Source of the DNA: Chlorobiota bacterium
Lineage (GTDB): Bacteria; Bacteroidota; Ignavibacteria; OLB7
Direction of reading: 5' to 3'
Length of the DNA stretch: 64,000 bases
Assembly (NCBI GenBank): GCA_016788565.1
Contig: JAEUSP010000118.1
Location: 1-64,000, forward strand
A program made the translations under genes and the position numbers. Positions 9,505-18,946 of this stretch are shown here, piece by piece (the stretch's first letter is position 1; each line of letters begins with the position of its first letter). The notes beneath the pieces are model-generated. The model saw nothing but the letters and a program-made list of their open reading frames with translations. It searched no databases and was not told the origin of the DNA.

Positions 9505-11103
9505 ATGAAGCACCCTATCCCCTCCATTTTCCGTTCTTTCATCCTCCCCTGCATTGTTGTGGCAATGCTTCTTTTCACCGCGGCCCATGCGCAGCCGATT
9601 GATTCGGTTGGGAACAGCACACTGAGCAATATCGAGTTTGCCGTGACGAACAACGGGATGATTGCCTACAACCCATCGGCCCGCACCGGAAAATTTATTG
9701 CCCCACGCGGGGGCAAGTCGCAATATCTGTTTGGCGGGGGGCTGTGGTTTGCGGCGCAACGGATGGTTGGCGATACGCTGCAACGCTTGGTGTTCTCCAC
9801 CTACAACCCCGTCACCAACCGAAGCGCGGCAACGCCCGGCGATGCCTTCACCAACGACACCGCCGCCCCACCAATCGTCTATCACTCCACCAAGTACGAC
9901 CGCTGGAGCGGGAAGCCATCCGCCGGCAATGCTGGCCCGAACTGGCCACTGTGGCTGATGCCCACTCAGCCCGTTGCTACCGCACTGCTGCCCGGGCAGT
10001 TCGAGCCGGAAAACAGCAAAAGAACAAAAGGGCAATACAGCCAACCGGCATTTGTTGGAATTGCCGACGAACAGTTCACCGTCCGCTACCACGACCGTGA
10101 TCTTTCACGGTATGAGATCAGCACCGCCGCCGCAACCGAGCGTGGCTATCCGATTGGATTGCAGGTTCAGCAGAACGTCTATTCCTGGCAATCGGGACCG
10201 CTACGGCATACGGTGGTGGTGCAGTACGCCGTCACCAACATCAGCGGCCTTACACTTTCGGAGTGTGTGGTTGCGCAGATTTCCGACCCCGACATCGGCC
10301 AACACCGTGGCAACGACCACGCTGTTTTCTACACGCGCGACCCTTCGCTGCGCGCCTGTTATGCTTGGAGCGATACCGAGTCTGGTGAGAGTTTAGGGGC
10401 GTTGGCAATGGCGATTCTGGAGGCCCCGACCGTCCAGCCTGGCGATGTGATTGGCACAAGCAGCCGCGCCGACTACCGACGTTTCGGAAAGGTCGGTTGC
10501 TTCGCTACGTGGCGGCGTTCCGACTCCATCCCCTACCCCATCACCGATCTTGAGCGCGCCAGCTTGCTGCAGAAGCAATCGTTCGATCCCGACACCACTG
10601 CCGGCGATCAAGTGGTGGTGCTTGGCTCCCATCCATTCACCATGAAGCCGGGCGATGTTGCCCATTTTGCCGTTGCCTACGTAGTGCTGGATAGTGTCCC
10701 AGACCGCACCGCAACCGGCACCCCCAACGGCACGGCGGCAATGGGGGCGATGCCTGAGTTAGAGGAGCTTGTGCGCGAAGCGGAGGATGCCTACTACCTG
10801 CCAACCACAGTAAGTTCGGCCACGCCTTCCGCTCAGTCTTCAACGGTAGCGTTGCCAACCATGCAGCTTTTCCCGAACCCAACCGCTGGCTTGGCTACCC
10901 TCCAACTATCCCTCCCTTCGGCATCGGCAGTGGAGTTGCGGGTGTTTGACAATTTGGGCCAGCAAGTGATCCAGCACCAGCTTGGCCAGTTTGCTGCCGG
11001 CCCGCACAGCCTGCCGCTGGTGATGAACCTTCCGCCTGGGGCGTACCGGGTTGAACTTGCCGCCGGAGCCGAACAGAGCAGTTGCCCGCTTGTGATCCAG
11101 TAG
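9505..11103 (+). CDS. Secreted protein with T9SS type A sorting domain, function unknown
   Basis: 532 aa. Signal peptide at the N-terminus (FILPCIVVAMLLFTAAHAQ, cleavage after HAQ). The body (about 30-440) has no enzyme motif I recognise. The last 75 residues (MQLFPNPTAGLATLQLSL through LGQFAAGPHSLPLVM to LPPGAYRVEL) are a typical Por secretion tail that directs the protein through type IX secretion and is removed or sorted at the outer membrane. Start is ATG 9505, directly before the signal peptide; the upstream in-frame codons are not signal-like. Confidence 0.7.
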   Translation: MKHPIPSIFRSFILPCIVVAMLLFTAAHAQPIDSVGNSTLSNIEFAVTNNGMIAYNPSARTGKFIAPRGGKSQYLFGGGLWFAAQRMVGDTLQRLVFSTYNPVTNRSAATPGDAFTNDTAAPPIVYHSTKYDRWSGKPSAGNAGPNWPLWLMPTQPVATALLPGQFEPENSKRTKGQYSQPAFVGIADEQFTVRYHDRDLSRYEISTAAATERGYPIGLQVQQNVYSWQSGPLRHTVVVQYAVTNISGLTLSECVVAQISDPDIGQHRGNDHAVFYTRDPSLRACYAWSDTESGESLGALAMAILEAPTVQPGDVIGTSSRADYRRFGKVGCFATWRRSDSIPYPITDLERASLLQKQSFDPDTTAGDQVVVLGSHPFTMKPGDVAHFAVAYVVLDSVPDRTATGTPNGTAAMGAMPELEELVREAEDAYYLPTTVSSATPSAQSSTVALPTMQLFPNPTAGLATLQLSLPSASAVELRVFDNLGQQVIQHQLGQFAAGPHSLPLVMNLPPGAYRVELAAGAEQSSCPLVIQ

Positions 11104-11231
11104 CCGCTGGGGAACGCCGAATGCTGAGTTGAGATATTCGCCGGCATTTCTTTTCAGGGCGATGTTTGCCGAAGCCGCAGAACCGGACGTATCTTTCTTT
11201 CAGTTATCCCTTCTCGCTCGCTCTTTCAACC

Positions 11232-11921
11232 ATGAATCAACGACGGGCAATCATACTCTTCCTTCGGGATGAGCAGGAAGAAGCGCTGCTGAAGCCGCTT
11301 CCGCAGGGGTGTGTTGCTGGCGGTTATCGGCAGTTGAACCGCAGGGTTGCCGAACGGCTATCGGAGGCCGCCACTTCCAACGCCGATTTGGTTGTGGTGG
11401 GGACCGAGCGGATTGGCGGCCTTACCACGATTCCGCAACGTGGCGTTGGTTTTGGGGAACGAATTACTAACGCCTTGTGTGACGTGTTCGCGCTGGGCTA
11501 CGGCCACGCGGTGGTGGTTGGAAACGATTGTCCCGCGCTGGCCCCGAACGAAATTGCCGATGCCTTTGCCGCGCTTCAGCAAGGGGCCGCCATTACCGCA
11601 GCCCCAGCGCACGACGGAGGCGCGTACCTTGTTGGCGCGGCAGCCGATAGCTTTACCCCCACCACCTTTGTTAGCCTGCCGTGGCAGACTGAGTCTCTGT
11701 TTGCCGCATTGCTGGCACTTCCCGCAGCGGCATCGGTTGGCCCAATCCGGGCTGATTTCGACACGTGGGCAAGCGCGGCTGCCCGCCACGCACTGCGGCA
11801 ACTGATCGGCTTCACTATCCGAACATTTCTCCCGTTCCGTATCCAACCACGCTCGCTCCAGTGGCACTCCATCTGGCGGGCCATTGCCCGCCCGCATCTT
11901 CCCGCACCGCCCAGTATCTGA
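11232..11921 (+). CDS. DUF2064 family glycosyltransferase-like protein (rSAM/selenodomain-associated transferase 1 type)
   Basis: 229 aa, GT-A-like fold. Conserved family blocks are visible: VVVGNDCPALAPNEIADAF near residue 100 and AAPAHDGGAYLVGAA near 130, the latter shared with nucleotidyl/sugar transferases. Members often sit next to the ArsS-type radical SAM proteins, one of which lies 11 kb downstream (23366). Start is ATG 11232 (MNQRRAIILFLR), the first residue of the fold. The C-terminus runs about 30 residues past the domain and ends shortly before the TonB receptor's leader region. Its exact substrate is not known for the family. Confidence 0.75.
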   Translation: MNQRRAIILFLRDEQEEALLKPLPQGCVAGGYRQLNRRVAERLSEAATSNADLVVVGTERIGGLTTIPQRGVGFGERITNALCDVFALGYGHAVVVGNDCPALAPNEIADAFAALQQGAAITAAPAHDGGAYLVGAAADSFTPTTFVSLPWQTESLFAALLALPAAASVGPIRADFDTWASAAARHALRQLIGFTIRTFLPFRIQPRSLQWHSIWRAIARPHLPAPPSI

Positions 11922-12104
11922 CGTTCCCATTCAAGTACCACGCCGTGGCATAGCCTTGCTGTGATAGCCTTGCTATGCCGCTACTCCATGGTGCGTTCGC
12001 CGTTTGGCGGGCGCGCTGTGGGCATTGCTTTTTGAACCCATGTGCTTGCATCCATTCGCCGTGGCGGCAAGCCTTCACGTCAGTTGCAACAACACTAACA
12101 ACGC

Positions 12105-15092
12105 ATGAAACATAGCCTACTATCATTCAGCATTTTCACGAAGCGAGCCGGGCTGCTTGCTTCGGCCATTATCGCGCTAACCGCTACGGCCGCCGCCGAA
12201 GATATTGAGGTGGCAATCAGCAATGGCGCAACCCGCCAACCGGTTGCCGGAATTATGGTGACGCTGGAGAACGCCGGAATTGGATTCCGCGCAACCGCGG
12301 CCACCAACGAACAAGGGAAGGTCCGGTTCTCCGGCCTAACAACATCCGGCGCGTACTCCGTTTCCACCGATGACTCCGAAGAATACTTGCCCGGGCGCGT
12401 CACCAACATCACCCTGCGGGCCAACGCCCCACGCAGCATCAACCTGGTGCTGATCCCAAAACGGACTACGGAGTCGCGCACGATTACCGTGATTGGCAAA
12501 GGGGAAGCCGAGCTAAACAGCATCAACGCCGAGGTCTCCTCCACAATTAGCACACGCCAGATTGAGGGACTACCAGTGGAAGGGCGCGACCTTACCCGCG
12601 TGCTGTTCCGGCTTCCGAACGTCACCCAAGCCACCGGCTTTTTCACCGAGGCTCCAAACGTCAGCATCAACGGCGTGAACGGCTTGTATGCCAACTACTT
12701 GGTGGATGGAATGGACAACAACGAGAACTTCCTGGGGGGGCAGAAATTTGCCATGCCCAGCGGCTTCGCCCAAAGCGTTACGGTGCTGGCCAACAACTAC
12801 TCCACCGAGTTCGGACGGACCGGAAGCGGCATCTTTAACATCACCACCCGTTCGGGAAGCAACACCATGTCGGGGGAGGTATTCTACCTTGTTCGCCCGG
12901 GACCTTCGATTGATGCTGGCAACCCGTACGCCCAGCGTGACCTTTCCGGAAACCAGGTGAAAGATGGATTCCAACGCCACCAAGCTGGTGTTGCCGTTGG
13001 CGGCGCAATCGTGCCCGATAAAACCTTCTTCTATGCCAACTTCGAGCAAACGTTCGACCTGAAGGATAACCTGCTTTCCGTTCCACAACTGAACGTGAGC
13101 CAGACCGTTCGCGGGACCAACAACTTCAGCTTTGCTTCGTTCAAGATCAATCATTTCTGGAGCGAGCGGTTCAGTTCATCGCTGCGGGCCAACGTGGGGC
13201 TGGTGGGGATTGAACGGCAAGGGGGTGGTTTGGAAGGGGGCATCGGCTTCCCGTCGTCGGCCAACACGCAGGATCGGAACTCGGTGTTGATCGGTTCGCA
13301 GAACATCTACACGGGGGAGAATTTCACTTACGAAGGGAACCTCCAATTCAGCCGGTTCCGCTGGAACTATGCCAACCCAGCAAACCCCACCAGCCCGCAA
13401 GTCTTTGTGCTGGATTCCAGCGGCAACAACGCGCTGGCGGTGTTGGGCCACCCGGGCTACGTTTTCGATGACGTTGAGAACACCATCAACGTCCAACAGA
13501 AAATCAGCATGAACATGGGGAACCACCGCTTGAAATTCGGTGCCGAACTTCTTTCGGCTGACTTTGCTTTAACCGGCGGCGGCAACCCGAACGGCAACTA
13601 CACGGTGCGGTTGAACGGCCAACAACAGCGCGACCTTGCCGCGCGCCAGCTGGGGTCGGGGTTTGGCATCAACGACATTCCTTCGGATGTGGCAGTGCTG
13701 AATTACAGCATCGAGTTGCAGCCCACATCGTTCGGCAAGCGCCAGAATATCATCAGCGTTTATGCCGAGGATTTGTTCTCCGTCAGCAGCAATCTGAACC
13801 TGACAATTGGGCTGCGCTACGACTACGACAACCTATCGGTTGGCGGCGGCGATGCTGGCGACCTTGACAACATTGCGCCCCGCCTTAGCTTCAACTACAA
13901 GCTGGATGAGCAAAGCGTGATTCGGGGTGGATACGGAATTTTTTATGATAAAATCTTGTACGCCATCTACAGCGACGCGCTTCAGCAGAACTCCACTTCG
14001 GCCGGATACCGCCAGCAGCTTCAGCAGCTGATTGACCGTGGGTTGCTTCCCGCCGACACGGACCTTGATAACATCACCAACGACGGCAACGTCACTGCCG
14101 ATGTCGCCAACGGTGTCACCTATCTGCAAGGGCCTTCCTCCGAATCGCAGCAAAACGCCCGCGCACTTGCCACCAGCAACGAGCGGCGCATCCTGAACCC
14201 GAACGGCTACCAAAACCCGATGACCCACCAGGTTTCGCTTGGCTACCAATACCAAGCCAGCGACAACACCCTGTTCTATGCCGACTTGATGTACACGCAA
14301 TCGCGCAACCTGCCGCGGCTGTACAACCTGAACGCACCGGCGCTCTATCCAATCAACGCGCAAAATGTGGTGGTCCGCACCGACTCGGCTGCCGATGCCA
14401 CGCGCCCAATTGCGGTGATACCAGGCGGAGCCAAAAACATTGTGATGACAGAGATGGGGGGGAAAGGGGAATACATGGCAGCATCGCTGAATGTGGTGAA
14501 GGAGAAAGGGGGCGACGATTACGCTTATCGGCTTAGCTACACGCTGTCGCGGTCGTACAACAACACCGAGGATATCAACTTCAAGGCACAGGATGGGAAC
14601 AACTTCCAGGCAGAGTGGGGGCCATCGGTGAACGACCGAACACACGTCGTCAGCGGCATCTTCTACTACTACCCCATCGCCGATCTTGGCGTGACGGTGG
14701 CGGCATTGCTGCAAAGCGGGCAACCAATCAACCGCGTTGCCGACGGCACCAAGTTCGGCACCACCGACCTGAACGGCGACGGGACCAGCTACGGCGACCA
14801 GTACGTGGCCAATGTGGATCGCACCCCGGGCGTGGAGCGGAACGCCGACCGATTGCCCTGGTCAAAAACTGTTGATTTGGGAATCCAATACAGCATCCCC
14901 GTTAGCAGTGCCATGAAGGTGGAGGTCCGCGCCGACATCTTCAACGCCTTCAACATTGTGAACCTTAGCGGCTACCCCAACAACGCCACGCAAAGCAACC
15001 AGATTCAGGTTGGTGAGGTTGGCGATCCGGTGGTGCAGCGGAACATTGCGCCGCTACGCCAATTCCAATTTGGAGCGCGGCTGCTGTTCTGA
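12105..15092 (+). CDS. TonB-dependent outer-membrane receptor with N-terminal carboxypeptidase-regulatory-like domain
   Basis: 995 aa. A signal peptide (cleavage near TATAAA-ED) leads to a CarboxypepD_reg-like Ig domain (about 28-120), a plug domain (about 135-240, with VDGMDN and FGRTGSGIFNITTRSG) and a 22-strand-type barrel ending in the aromatic terminal motif QFGARLLF. It would import a large or scarce ligand across the outer membrane using TonB energy; the ligand cannot be read. It is the closest outer-membrane receptor to the ABC importer operon that starts 237 bp further on, but a strong terminator lies between them, so any functional link is inference. Confidence 0.85.
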   Translation: MKHSLLSFSIFTKRAGLLASAIIALTATAAAEDIEVAISNGATRQPVAGIMVTLENAGIGFRATAATNEQGKVRFSGLTTSGAYSVSTDDSEEYLPGRVTNITLRANAPRSINLVLIPKRTTESRTITVIGKGEAELNSINAEVSSTISTRQIEGLPVEGRDLTRVLFRLPNVTQATGFFTEAPNVSINGVNGLYANYLVDGMDNNENFLGGQKFAMPSGFAQSVTVLANNYSTEFGRTGSGIFNITTRSGSNTMSGEVFYLVRPGPSIDAGNPYAQRDLSGNQVKDGFQRHQAGVAVGGAIVPDKTFFYANFEQTFDLKDNLLSVPQLNVSQTVRGTNNFSFASFKINHFWSERFSSSLRANVGLVGIERQGGGLEGGIGFPSSANTQDRNSVLIGSQNIYTGENFTYEGNLQFSRFRWNYANPANPTSPQVFVLDSSGNNALAVLGHPGYVFDDVENTINVQQKISMNMGNHRLKFGAELLSADFALTGGGNPNGNYTVRLNGQQQRDLAARQLGSGFGINDIPSDVAVLNYSIELQPTSFGKRQNIISVYAEDLFSVSSNLNLTIGLRYDYDNLSVGGGDAGDLDNIAPRLSFNYKLDEQSVIRGGYGIFYDKILYAIYSDALQQNSTSAGYRQQLQQLIDRGLLPADTDLDNITNDGNVTADVANGVTYLQGPSSESQQNARALATSNERRILNPNGYQNPMTHQVSLGYQYQASDNTLFYADLMYTQSRNLPRLYNLNAPALYPINAQNVVVRTDSAADATRPIAVIPGGAKNIVMTEMGGKGEYMAASLNVVKEKGGDDYAYRLSYTLSRSYNNTEDINFKAQDGNNFQAEWGPSVNDRTHVVSGIFYYYPIADLGVTVAALLQSGQPINRVADGTKFGTTDLNGDGTSYGDQYVANVDRTPGVERNADRLPWSKTVDLGIQYSIPVSSAMKVEVRADIFNAFNIVNLSGYPNNATQSNQIQVGEVGDPVVQRNIAPLRQFQFGARLLF

Positions 15093-15100
15093 TCGGCGGC

Positions 15101-15140
15101 GGGAAGGGGTGGATGTTGCCACCCCTTCCCCCCCTTTTTT
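15101..15140 (+). terminator. Rho-independent terminator after the TonB receptor
   Basis: GGGAAGGGGTGG (15101-15112) and CCACCCCTTCCC (15119-15130) form a perfect 12-bp stem with a 6-nt loop, followed by CCCC and TTTTTT. It begins 8 bp after the receptor stop and isolates the receptor transcript from the importer operon. Confidence 0.9.
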
Positions 15141-15182
15141 CTACTGCTCAATCACACCAACCGTTTGCTTGCAACGGCCAAC

Positions 15183-15321
15183 CTTACTCAGTTAATCTTA
15201 CTCAGTCAATCTTACTCAGCCAATCTTACTCAGCCAATCTTACTCAGTCAATCTTACTCAGTCAATCTTACTCAGTCAATCTTACTCAGTCAACCTTACT
15301 CAGTCAACCTTACTCAGTCAC
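15183..15321 (+). repeat. Ten tandem copies of a 14-bp repeat in the importer operon leader
   Basis: The unit CTTACTCAGTCAAT is repeated ten times with only T/C changes at three positions; the last copy is 13 bp and ends 7 bp before the ATG of the substrate-binding protein. Fourteen is twice seven, matching the heptamer period of other repeats in the window. The array is free of stops in every + frame, so the reading frame of the next gene is artificially extended through it. Confidence 0.97.
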
Positions 15322-15328
15322 TGTTCGC

Positions 15329-16558
15329 ATGAAATTTTTCGCACTGCTCTTTGCCCCACTCTGCTTGCTGCTGGTGAGCTGCGGCAGAAGCACCCCCGAC
15401 AAGCCGCAGCCGGTGAATCTGGCCACAGCATCGTGGGAGCAGATAGCGGCCGAAGCACGTGGCCAAACCGTCACACTTGCCATGTGGCAAGGCGACCCGC
15501 TGATTAACGACTACATGAAAAACTACGTGGCCCCGGCGCTGAAACAGCAGCACGATGTCACGCTAAACATTGTGGGAAACCAGGGGAACGACATCGTTTC
15601 CACCTTGATGACCGAAGCCGAAGCAGGAAAAGAAGAAAGCAGCTACGACCTGATGTGGATTAACGGCGAAACCTTCTACCAACTGCGCCAGGTGCAGGCT
15701 CTGCACGGCCCGTTTGTTGCGAAGCTGCCCAACGCCGCAATGATTGATTTCGGCAACCGATTTATCAACACCGATTTCCAGCAACCTGTGGATGGCTACG
15801 AATGCCCCTGGGGGAACGTGCAGCTGGCGATTATCTACGACACCGTTCGCGTTCCCAATCCGCCACGAACCCGCCAGCAGCTGGAGGACTACGTGAAGGC
15901 CCACCCAGGAACCTTCACCTTCGATAACTCCTTCACCGGCATGACGTTTTTGAAATCGCTGCTGATTGACATTGCTGGCGGCGAGCAGCAACTTGCCGGC
16001 CCGTTCGATTCGGCCAAATACGCGGCCTACTCGGCCCAGCTTTGGGAATACATCAACCGCCTGAAACCATACTTCTGGAAAGGAGGGAAAACGTATCCAA
16101 CGGCGGTGGCTCCGCTTCACCAAATGTTTGCCAACGGCGAAGTGAATTTCACCATGAGCAACAACGATGGCGAAGTGGATAACAAGGTGCTGCAAGGCAT
16201 CTTCCCCGGCACGGCCCGCGCTTACGTGTTGCAGCGGGGAACAATCCAGAACAGCCACTACATGGGGATTCCCAAAAGGTCCCCCCACAAAGCTGGGGCA
16301 ATGGTGGTGTGCAACTTCCTGATTTCGCCGGAAGCACAGCTGCGCAAATTGGACCCAACCGTTTGGGGCGATGGAACCGTGCTGGATATCAACCGGCTGC
16401 CAGCCCAGTGGCAACAAAAATTCCGCAACCTGCCGGGGCGGAAGTACGCCCCCCCACGAGAAACAATCCAAGCCCAAGCCCTGATGGAGCTTGCGCCGGA
16501 GTACATGATCCGTTTGTTCGATGACTTCAGGAAATATGTTATCCAGAAGCAATCTTGA
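15329..16558 (+). CDS. ABC importer substrate-binding lipoprotein (YnjB-like)
   Basis: 409 aa. Signal peptide with lipobox LVSC (Cys 18), so it should be a lipoprotein in the periplasm. The mature part is a two-lobed class II binding protein like YnjB (COG4134): DLMWINGETFYQLR near residue 110, GYECPWGNVQLAIIYD near 155 and the C-terminal MGIPKRSPHKAGAM. YnjB-type proteins belong to the spermidine/thiamine/iron-binding superfamily but their ligand is unknown. Start ATG 15329 immediately precedes the signal peptide and follows the 14-bp repeat array. First gene of a run in which nearly every start overlaps the preceding stop. Confidence 0.85.
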   Translation: MKFFALLFAPLCLLLVSCGRSTPDKPQPVNLATASWEQIAAEARGQTVTLAMWQGDPLINDYMKNYVAPALKQQHDVTLNIVGNQGNDIVSTLMTEAEAGKEESSYDLMWINGETFYQLRQVQALHGPFVAKLPNAAMIDFGNRFINTDFQQPVDGYECPWGNVQLAIIYDTVRVPNPPRTRQQLEDYVKAHPGTFTFDNSFTGMTFLKSLLIDIAGGEQQLAGPFDSAKYAAYSAQLWEYINRLKPYFWKGGKTYPTAVAPLHQMFANGEVNFTMSNNDGEVDNKVLQGIFPGTARAYVLQRGTIQNSHYMGIPKRSPHKAGAMVVCNFLISPEAQLRKLDPTVWGDGTVLDINRLPAQWQQKFRNLPGRKYAPPRETIQAQALMELAPEYMIRLFDDFRKYVIQKQS

Positions 16559-17399
16559 CCGTGCGGGATTTCTGCTGTTTCTGATCCTGGCAATCCTGCC
16601 GATGGCCGCAAGTTTGGCCTACGCCGCTGGCTACAGCGTGGGGCTTGTGGGGTTGCTGTCGGAAGGGTTTACGTGGCAGTATTGGGCGCGTCCGTTCCAG
16701 GAAGGGAACCAGATTTTTGCATCGTTTGTTTTTAGCCTTCTGGTTGCTGGCGCGGCAACGGCAATCACTCTGGCGATTGCGTTGTTGTTGGTGTTGGCGG
16801 CGCGGCGTTCGCTGGATAACGGGTTGTTGGCGCACCTATCCACCATTCCGCTGGCGCTGCCGGGGACGGTGCTGGCGTTCCTTGTGCTTCAGTGGTTCTC
16901 CGGGTCGGGAATTGCTGCGCGCATTGCCTACGCGCTGGGGCTGCTGCAAACCCCCGCCCAGTTTCCCGGCATCGTGCACGACCAGTATGGAGTTGGGATT
17001 ATCATTGCCCAGGTGATTGTTGGGGTCCCGTTTTTTGCGTTGCTGTTTGCGCAACTGTGGCACAACCAACGGATACGCCAGCTGATGGAGCTTGCGCAAA
17101 CAATCGGTGCAGGCCGCCGCCAACGGGTGGCCTGGGTTGCGATTCCACTGCTGCTGCATGGTGCGTTCCCCACGGTGATACTCCATTTAGTGGCGGTGAT
17201 TGGGGTCTATGAAGTCCCGCTTCTGCTGGGGGCGCAATCCCCACAAATGATCTCCGTTCTGACCATGCAGAAGTACGGCATGTTCGATCTTCAGCAAAAA
17301 CCGGAAGCCTTTATCTGCGCAATTCTTTATACCCTTCTTTCACTTTCGCTGATCGCCGTTGCGTGGCGCAGAATGAAGCATGAGCAATCGCCCCGCTAA
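16536..17399 (+). CDS. ABC importer permease 1 (YnjC N-half-like)
   Basis: 287 aa with six or so hydrophobic helices. The EAA-type loop that docks the ATPase is seen as MELAQTIGAGRRQRVAWVAI near residue 190. It overlaps the end of the binding-protein gene by 23 bp. The start ATG 16536 has AGGA just upstream; ATG 16521 in the same frame would add five residues. Together with the next gene it replaces the single long YnjC permease of enteric bacteria by two half-size subunits. Cytoplasmic membrane. Confidence 0.85.
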   Translation: MLSRSNLDRAGFLLFLILAILPMAASLAYAAGYSVGLVGLLSEGFTWQYWARPFQEGNQIFASFVFSLLVAGAATAITLAIALLLVLAARRSLDNGLLAHLSTIPLALPGTVLAFLVLQWFSGSGIAARIAYALGLLQTPAQFPGIVHDQYGVGIIIAQVIVGVPFFALLFAQLWHNQRIRQLMELAQTIGAGRRQRVAWVAIPLLLHGAFPTVILHLVAVIGVYEVPLLLGAQSPQMISVLTMQKYGMFDLQQKPEAFICAILYTLLSLSLIAVAWRRMKHEQSPR

Positions 17400-18162
17400 C
17401 CTTGCCCGGATAGTTGTTGTGGCCACAATGGGGCTGCTGTTTGCTGCGCCCGTTGCATATCTGGTGCTGGTGTCGTTTGCCAAACACTGGACGTTTCCGC
17501 ACCTGTTCCCGCCGCAAGTCTCGGCGGAGTTGTGGCAAACAATCTGGGGGCGCGAGCAAGGGTTGGCAAGCAGTGTGGCCGCCTCCATCTTCCTTTCGGT
17601 GGTGGTGGCTGTGGGGTCCACATTGGTGGGGTTTGTTGCGGCGCGGTACGTTAGCTACCACCGGTGGCGGCGCGGGTTGCTGTTCCTGTCGTACATCCCG
17701 TTTGTGATGTCGCCGGTGGTGTTGGGGGCGTGTGTCCATGTGATTTTTCTTCGCTTGGGATTGGTTGGCAGCACGGCCGGGGTAATCGTTGCCCAGATGA
17801 TGTTTGCGCTCGGTTTTGCGGTGATCTTCTTTGCCAGCTTCTGGAATGCCGAACGGAAAGCGTTGGGGGAAGCTGCGCGGATGTTGGGGGCAACAACACT
17901 CCAAACATACCGCCGGGTGTTGCTCCCAATTTCGCGCCAGCCGTTGCTGCTCTGTTTCCTGCAGACGTTTCTTTTTTCCTGGTTCCAGTACGGGCTAACG
18001 GTGCTGATTGGCGGGGGAACCGTGAAAACGCTTCCGGTGCTGGTCTATCTTTATACCGGCGAAGCCAACATCTACTACGCTGCTGCGGCCAGCCTTCTGC
18101 TGATGATTCCCCCGTTGGTGCTGCTGTGGGGGAACCGCGCAATAACCCTACGATTTGGATAA
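17380..18162 (+). CDS. ABC importer permease 2
   Basis: 260 aa, predominantly hydrophobic, with an EAA loop GEAARMLGATTLQTYRRVLL near residue 168. It overlaps permease 1 by 20 bp, so the two are translated together and should form a heterodimeric channel. The family is the binding-protein-dependent permeases (BPD_transp_1) that go with YnjB/thiamine/iron-type importers. The C-terminus ends in a further helix pair. Confidence 0.85.
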   Translation: MSNRPANLARIVVVATMGLLFAAPVAYLVLVSFAKHWTFPHLFPPQVSAELWQTIWGREQGLASSVAASIFLSVVVAVGSTLVGFVAARYVSYHRWRRGLLFLSYIPFVMSPVVLGACVHVIFLRLGLVGSTAGVIVAQMMFALGFAVIFFASFWNAERKALGEAARMLGATTLQTYRRVLLPISRQPLLLCFLQTFLFSWFQYGLTVLIGGGTVKTLPVLVYLYTGEANIYYAAAASLLLMIPPLVLLWGNRAITLRFG

Positions 18163-18190
18163 CGCCTTGCTCACGCATGGCCAAAAATTT

Positions 18191-18946
18191 ATGATCCTAA
18201 CCGTCCAAGACATCTGCAAACGCTTTGGCCAGCAAACCGTGCTGCAAGGGGTGACGCTCTCGGTTGCCGAGCGCCGCACGCTCAGCATCTTGGGGCGTTC
18301 CGGTTGCGGCAAAACCACACTGCTGAAAATTATTGCCGGGCTGGTGAAGCCCGATAGCGGCGCGGTGCGGCTGCACGGAACGGAGATTGGCCAACAACTT
18401 CCGGAGGCGCGGAACGTGGTGTATCTGTACCAGGAACCACTCCTGTTTCCGCATCTGACGGTGTTGGAAAACGTGGCGTTCGGGCTGCGGGTGCGCCGCG
18501 CTTCCGCCAGCGAAATTGCCAGCCGCACCGGACGGATGCTGGAGCATCTGGGGATGGAGTCTCACGCAAAAAAATTCCCCCACCAACTTAGTGGCGGCCA
18601 GAAGCAGCGCGTGGCTTTTGGCAGGGCAATCATCATCACCCCCAACGTGCTGTTGCTGGATGAACCCTTCAGCAGCTTGGACCCAGAAACACGCGCAACA
18701 ATGCAGCAGCTGTTCAAGCAATTAGCACAGGAATATGGGATTGCATCGCTGTTTGTCACCCACGACCTGAAGGAAGCAATTCTGATGGGGGATAGCATCG
18801 GATACATGGCCGACGGAACGCTGACAACCTTTGCCAACCGGCAGGAGTTTATCAATCATCCTGATTACGGCGCAACAAAGGAAATGGAGTTCTGGAGTTC
18901 GCTACGCCAGCAGACCACAACCGAAGAATATGCAGCAAGCGTTTGA
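18191..18946 (+). CDS. ABC importer ATP-binding protein (YnjD-like)
   Basis: 251 aa nucleotide-binding subunit. Walker A GRSGCGKT at 35-42, Q-loop at YLYQEP near 80, signature LSGGQ at 133-137, Walker B LLLDEP at 154-159, and H-loop VTHD near 192. Start ATG 18191 (MILTVQDI) is chosen because the ABC fold begins there; ATG 18155, overlapping the permease stop, would add a 12-residue tail without homology. It overlaps the radical SAM gene downstream by 17 bp. No regulatory extension domain is present. Confidence 0.9.
   Translation: MILTVQDICKRFGQQTVLQGVTLSVAERRTLSILGRSGCGKTTLLKIIAGLVKPDSGAVRLHGTEIGQQLPEARNVVYLYQEPLLFPHLTVLENVAFGLRVRRASASEIASRTGRMLEHLGMESHAKKFPHQLSGGQKQRVAFGRAIIITPNVLLLDEPFSSLDPETRATMQQLFKQLAQEYGIASLFVTHDLKEAILMGDSIGYMADGTLTTFANRQEFINHPDYGATKEMEFWSSLRQQTTTEEYAASV

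Noticed and set aside
13833-14723. Antisense frame inside the TonB receptor gene
   Set aside because: The receptor's barrel and plug motifs are clear on the + strand; the antisense frame has none.
15113-15328. N-terminal extension of the substrate-binding protein through the 14-bp array
   Set aside because: A repeat free of stops extends the frame; a signal peptide with lipobox starts exactly at 15329.
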